From positions 1 to 27,166 of the forward strand of contig CAKZIN010000002.1 of the NCBI GenBank assembly GCA_936933955.1: DNA of 27,166 bases, given 5' to 3'. A model generated the notes under the pieces. That model worked only from the letters and a program-made list of their open reading frames with translations. It did no database searches and was not told the DNA's origin. The translations under genes and the position numbers were made by a program. Of the stretch, positions 24,476 through 27,166 are shown in pieces (position 1 is the first letter of the stretch; each line of letters starts with the position of its first letter). This DNA is from an uncultured Sphingopyxis sp. GTDB lineage: Bacteria > Pseudomonadota > Alphaproteobacteria > Sphingomonadales > Sphingomonadaceae.

Positions 24476-24547
24476 CGGGCGGGCCCTCTACGTCGAGAAA
24501 AACATGCGGCGGGAGCGACGCGCGCTCCCACCGCCAACATCAGTTCG

Positions 24548-24775
24548 TCAGGCGACGAACAGCAGGATGACCGCGACGACGAACGCCAGCAGGCCGAGCA
24601 GCTCCGCCGCGGCGAAGCCGATCATCAGGCGACCGAACTGGCCGTCGGCGGCCGCCGGGTTGCGCAGCGCGCCGTCGAGGAAGCTCGCGAACACATTGCC
24701 CACGCCGAGCGAGGCGAGGCCCGCACCCAGCGCCGCAATGCCGGCGCCGATCATCTTGGCAGCTTCCATGTCCAT
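24548..24775 (-). CDS. atpE: ATP synthase F0 subunit c
   Basis: The 75-residue ring subunit has two membrane helices joined by a short polar loop (LRNPAA). The ion-binding glutamate lies in the second helix, FAAAELLGLLAFVV. The surrounding residues lack the glutamine and serine/threonine ligands of sodium-type rings, so protons are the likely ion. The first helix has the alternating alanine and glycine pattern (GAGIAALGAGLASLGVG) needed for tight ring packing. GGAG lies 9 bases before the ATG. Confidence 0.97.
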   Translation of the reverse strand: MDMEAAKMIGAGIAALGAGLASLGVGNVFASFLDGALRNPAAADGQFGRLMIGFAAAELLGLLAFVVAVILLFVA

Positions 24776-24815
24776 CGTAGAGAACTCCGTTGAGAAACTT
24801 CGAAATCGAAGGGGT

Positions 24816-25598
24816 TTAGTGAAGGTTGACCGCGTCGTTGAGGTACAGCGACGTCAGCAGCGCGAAAACATAGGCCTGGATGCCGGCCACCAGCAGCTCG
24901 AGCGCGGAGATGCCGGTCATCAGCAGGAAGGACGGCACGCCGACGAGCACGCCATAGCCCGCGCCCGCGTTAGTGCCGTTGATGACGAAGCCCGCCAGCA
25001 CCTTGAGCAGGATGTGCCCGGCGGTCATCGCCACGAACAGCCGCAGCGCAAGGCTGAACGGCCGGATCATGAAGCTGATGAACTCGATCGGCACCAGAAG
25101 CGGCAGCATCAGCTTGGGCGCGCCGTGGGGCACGAACAACGAGAAGAAGTGAAAGCCGTGCCGCGCAAAACCGACCAGCAGCACGATACCGAAACTGATG
25201 ATGGCGAGGATGCCGGTAATCGCCAGATGGCTCGTCACCGTGAACGGGTGCAGCCCGAGCGCGCCAAGCGGCAGCAGCCCGATCATGTTCGCGAACAGGA
25301 TGAACATGAAAAGCGTGAAGACATAGGGGACGAACTTGCGCCCCTCCGGCCCGACGTTTGTCGTCAGCATGTTGTCGATGAAGCCGGTGAAGCTTTCGAC
25401 CGCGACCTGCCAGCGGCCGGGGACGAGCTGACGCTTCATTCCGCCGAGCATGAACAGCCACAGCAGCACGCCGGCGGCGAGCATCCAGATGGCGCTGTTG
25501 GTGAGCATCACCTCACGCCCGAACAGCTCGAACATCGGCGCGACCGGCTGCACCTCAAACTGGTGCATCGGATCGATCTTGCCGCCTTCTGCCGCCAC
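24816..25598 (-). CDS. atpB: ATP synthase F0 subunit a
   Basis: The 260-residue membrane protein forms the proton half-channels against the c ring. The essential arginine is in SLALRLFVAMTAGH, preceded by EFISFMIRPF; other hydrophobic segments cover most of the protein. The family start MAAEGGKIDPMHQF is read from the GTG at 25598, with AGGGG 9 bases upstream. A TTG at 25607, overlapping the atpI stop as TTGA, would add three residues but leaves no room for a ribosome binding site. Confidence 0.95.
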   Translation of the reverse strand: MAAEGGKIDPMHQFEVQPVAPMFELFGREVMLTNSAIWMLAAGVLLWLFMLGGMKRQLVPGRWQVAVESFTGFIDNMLTTNVGPEGRKFVPYVFTLFMFILFANMIGLLPLGALGLHPFTVTSHLAITGILAIISFGIVLLVGFARHGFHFFSLFVPHGAPKLMLPLLVPIEFISFMIRPFSLALRLFVAMTAGHILLKVLAGFVINGTNAGAGYGVLVGVPSFLLMTGISALELLVAGIQAYVFALLTSLYLNDAVNLH

Positions 25599-25603
25599 GT
25601 CGT

Positions 25604-25963
25604 TCAACCCCTGCTTTCATCGTTCGCGGCGCGCGCCTGCGCATCGCGGCTGATCTTGTTCGCGGTGCGGATGACGTTGCGAAACGCCACCGCGATCCCG
25701 GCGAAGAGCATGATGATGAGGCCCCAGGGCGCGGTCTTGAGCACCAGGTCGATGACCCAGCCGATCAAGGCACCCCCCGCGATGCCACCGATCAGGTCGG
25801 CGAGGACGCGGTTGCCGAGCCGTTCGCTCTGGTCCTGTCCCTGACGCCGCCCCGCCCGGTTACGCGTGGCTTCATTCTGCTCCAGCCTCTCCAGCCGCTC
25901 ATCGAGGCTGTTGAGACGCCGATCTTCGCCGATCTGCGGAAATTCGTCCTGTCCGTTCGTCAC
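25604..25963 (-). CDS. atpI: AtpI/AtpZ-like ATP synthase assembly protein
   Basis: The 119-residue protein has a charged N-terminal half (with a probable short coiled coil, SLDERLERLEQNE) and two membrane helices (LADLIGGIAGGALIGWVIDLV and APWGLIIMLFAGIAVAF). Proteins of this type at the head of F0 operons help c-ring assembly or magnesium uptake. It starts with GTG and is the first gene of the operon; the F1 genes are absent, consistent with the split arrangement in alphaproteobacteria. A candidate promoter lies about 100 bases upstream, and a small GCGCG-AAAT-CGCGC hairpin (25994-26007) sits in the leader. Confidence 0.88.
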   Translation of the reverse strand: MTNGQDEFPQIGEDRRLNSLDERLERLEQNEATRNRAGRRQGQDQSERLGNRVLADLIGGIAGGALIGWVIDLVLKTAPWGLIIMLFAGIAVAFRNVIRTANKISRDAQARAANDESRG

Positions 25964-26058
25964 GTCCGCGCCCTGTCGCTATGGACCAGCGAAGCGCGAA
26001 ATCGCGCCGCGATGATCCGAAATGCTGGGAGCCACGCCCCGTCCGGCAAGACGCGCGC

Positions 26059-26087
26059 CCCTTAGTCGGCGCCCTTTCCCAAGTCAA
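26059..26087 (-). promoter_or_regulatory. Candidate promoter of the F0 operon
   Basis: On the minus strand TTGACT (26082-26087) is followed after exactly 17 bases by TAAGGG (26059-26064). The -35 is good. The -10 follows the TARRGG form seen before icd, psd and rpsB. The leader to the atpI GTG would be about 90 bases. Confidence 0.45.
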
Positions 26088-26138
26088 CCGCAGCAGACCG
26101 CTTGCGGCCGCGCGCGGGCCTCGGCACAACGGCACGCG

Positions 26139-26846
26139 ATGGGGGACAGTGACAGAAAAGAGGGCTCGCCCGACCACGCCGGGCACCGCGAGCGGCTGCG
26201 CGCGCGCATCGTTGAAGCGGGCGCGGACAGCCTGCACGATTACGAGCTGCTCGAGTATCTGCTGAGCCTTGCTATCCCGCGCCGCGATACCAAGGCACTG
26301 GCCAAGCAGCTGCTGGCCGAGTTCGGCGGGTTCGGCCCCCTGCTCGCCGCCGACGCGGGCACGCTCAAGGCCGTGCCCTATGTCGGCGATTCGGTGGTGG
26401 CGATGCTGCGCGCGCTCGACGGGGCGGTGCGACACGTGCTGCTAGGTGAGGTGCAGCCGCGCTCGGTCCTGGGCAATTGGCAGGGGCTGGTCGACTATCT
26501 CCGCGCCTCGATGGCGCAGCGGCTCAACGAGCAGGTGCGCATCCTCCACCTCGACAGCCGCAATCAGCTAATACGCGACGAAGTGATGAGCGAAGGGTCG
26601 ATCGACCAATCCGCGATCTACGTGCGGGAGGTCGTGCGCCGCGCCTTGCAACTCGGGTCTGCAGCGATCATCGTCGCGCACAACCATCCGAGCGGCGACG
26701 CGACGCCCAGCCGCCAGGACATCGCCATCACCCGCGCGCTGATCGACGCGTGCAAACCGCTCGGCATCGCGCTCCATGACCATGTCATCATTGGACGTGG
26801 CGATGCGAGCCGGATCACGTCGATGCGCAGCGCTGGTCTGATTTGA
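26139..26846 (+). CDS. radC: RadC family JAB-domain protein
   Basis: The 235-residue protein has an N-terminal helix-hairpin-helix region (DYELLEYLLSLAIPRRDTKALAKQLL, in part), then the MPN/JAB domain with the metalloprotease motif AHNHPSGDATPSRQD, in which two histidines and the aspartate would bind zinc. An upstream glutamate in RDEVMSEGSID completes the site. The family was once linked to repair, but its cellular role is still unclear. The ATG at 26139 was chosen because the in-frame upstream extension, back to 26022, is basic and unlike the family. No clear ribosome binding site is seen. It is divergent from atpI and precedes purB. Confidence 0.93.
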   Translation: MGDSDRKEGSPDHAGHRERLRARIVEAGADSLHDYELLEYLLSLAIPRRDTKALAKQLLAEFGGFGPLLAADAGTLKAVPYVGDSVVAMLRALDGAVRHVLLGEVQPRSVLGNWQGLVDYLRASMAQRLNEQVRILHLDSRNQLIRDEVMSEGSIDQSAIYVREVVRRALQLGSAAIIVAHNHPSGDATPSRQDIAITRALIDACKPLGIALHDHVIIGRGDASRITSMRSAGLI

Positions 26847-26921
26847 CGGGCGCGGGATGCGCCGAGGCGTCCACCCTGCTATCGGCCCGCCGACTCTCCG
26901 CTAGCCCAAAGGAACGCCCGC

Positions 26922-27166
26922 ATGGTCCCCCGCTATTCCCGCCCGGCGATGACCGCGCTGTGGGAGCCTGAGGCGCGTTACCGCATTTGGCTCGAGATCG
27001 AGGCGCACGCGACCGATGCGCTGGCTGAGCTTGGCGTCGTCCCGGATCGCGCGGCGAAAGCGCTGTGGAACTGGTGGGCGACCAAGCCCGCGATCGACGT
27101 CGCCGCGATCGACGCGATCGAAGCGGTCACCAAGCACGACGTCATCGCCTTCCTCACCTGGGTCGC
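26922..27166 (+). CDS. purB: Adenylosuccinate lyase, N-terminal fragment
   Basis: Only the first 81 codons lie in the window; the gene runs off the right edge. The N-terminus reads MVPRYSRPAMTALWEPEARY, followed by WLEIEAHATDALAELG and, at the end, KHDVIAFLTWV, the opening of the PurB fold in the short (about 435-residue) type. The enzyme releases fumarate in two steps of purine synthesis. AAAGGA lies nine bases before the ATG. It is 75 bases after radC on the same strand, so it may be co-transcribed or have its own promoter, which was not found. Confidence 0.95.
   Translation, partial: MVPRYSRPAMTALWEPEARYRIWLEIEAHATDALAELGVVPDRAAKALWNWWATKPAIDVAAIDAIEAVTKHDVIAFLTWV

Noticed and set aside
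24504..25844. 446-codon plus-strand open frame opposite atpE, atpB and atpI
   Set aside because: Low-complexity arginine/glutamine-rich translation, antisense to conserved F0 genes.

Overview
The window looks like a stretch of core chromosome from a high-GC alphaproteobacterium, most likely a member of the Sphingomonadales. The signs are: the F0 part of ATP synthase encoded apart from F1 and with paired b and b' subunits, a dimeric eukaryote-like NADP isocitrate dehydrogenase, a one-operon propionyl-CoA pathway carrying bioB, GTTC-N7-GTTC (alphaproteobacterial LexA-type) sites, and a GCTCCTGC-type palindromic repeat of the kind scattered in sphingomonad genomes. No phage, transposase, CRISPR array, rRNA or tRNA was seen. 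Coding density is very high and neighbouring genes often overlap by 4 bases (ATGA, GTGA or TTGA).

Layout. Positions 1-143 hold the first codons of a minus-strand MFS transporter, followed by a 342-base gap with a LexA-like site. Positions 486-10116 (minus) are one nine-gene propionyl-CoA operon, read pccB, a 73-residue membrane protein, mce, a PaaG-like enoyl-CoA hydratase/isomerase, methylmalonyl-CoA mutase, bioB, a secreted esterase, pccA, DUF488. It converts propionyl-CoA to succinyl-CoA and also makes the biotin that the carboxylase needs. Positions 10193-13065 (minus) are pgi and gor. Positions 13153-15622 (plus) are lepB, rnc and era, facing rpsB-tsf (minus) across a good intrinsic terminator. 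Positions 17749-18086 (plus) hold a strong TTGACA/CATAAA promoter overlapped by a GAAC-N7-GAAC LexA box in front of a 71-residue single-pass membrane protein. pssA and psd (minus) make phosphatidylethanolamine; icd (plus) is divergent from psd. A large double palindrome separates icd from uvrC (minus). The F0 operon atpI-atpB-atpE-atpF'-atpF (minus) follows, then radC and the start of purB (plus).

Most of the window is housekeeping. The most interesting item is the apparently SOS-controlled small membrane protein gene between rpsB and pssA, a candidate damage-induced membrane effector (for example a division inhibitor). Next come the unannotated two-helix membrane protein coupled into the propionyl-CoA operon, the second LexA-like site, the double palindrome, and a recurring GC-rich promoter pattern (TTG---N17-TARRGG) in front of several operons. 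All functions are inferred from reading the sequence; no database search was possible.
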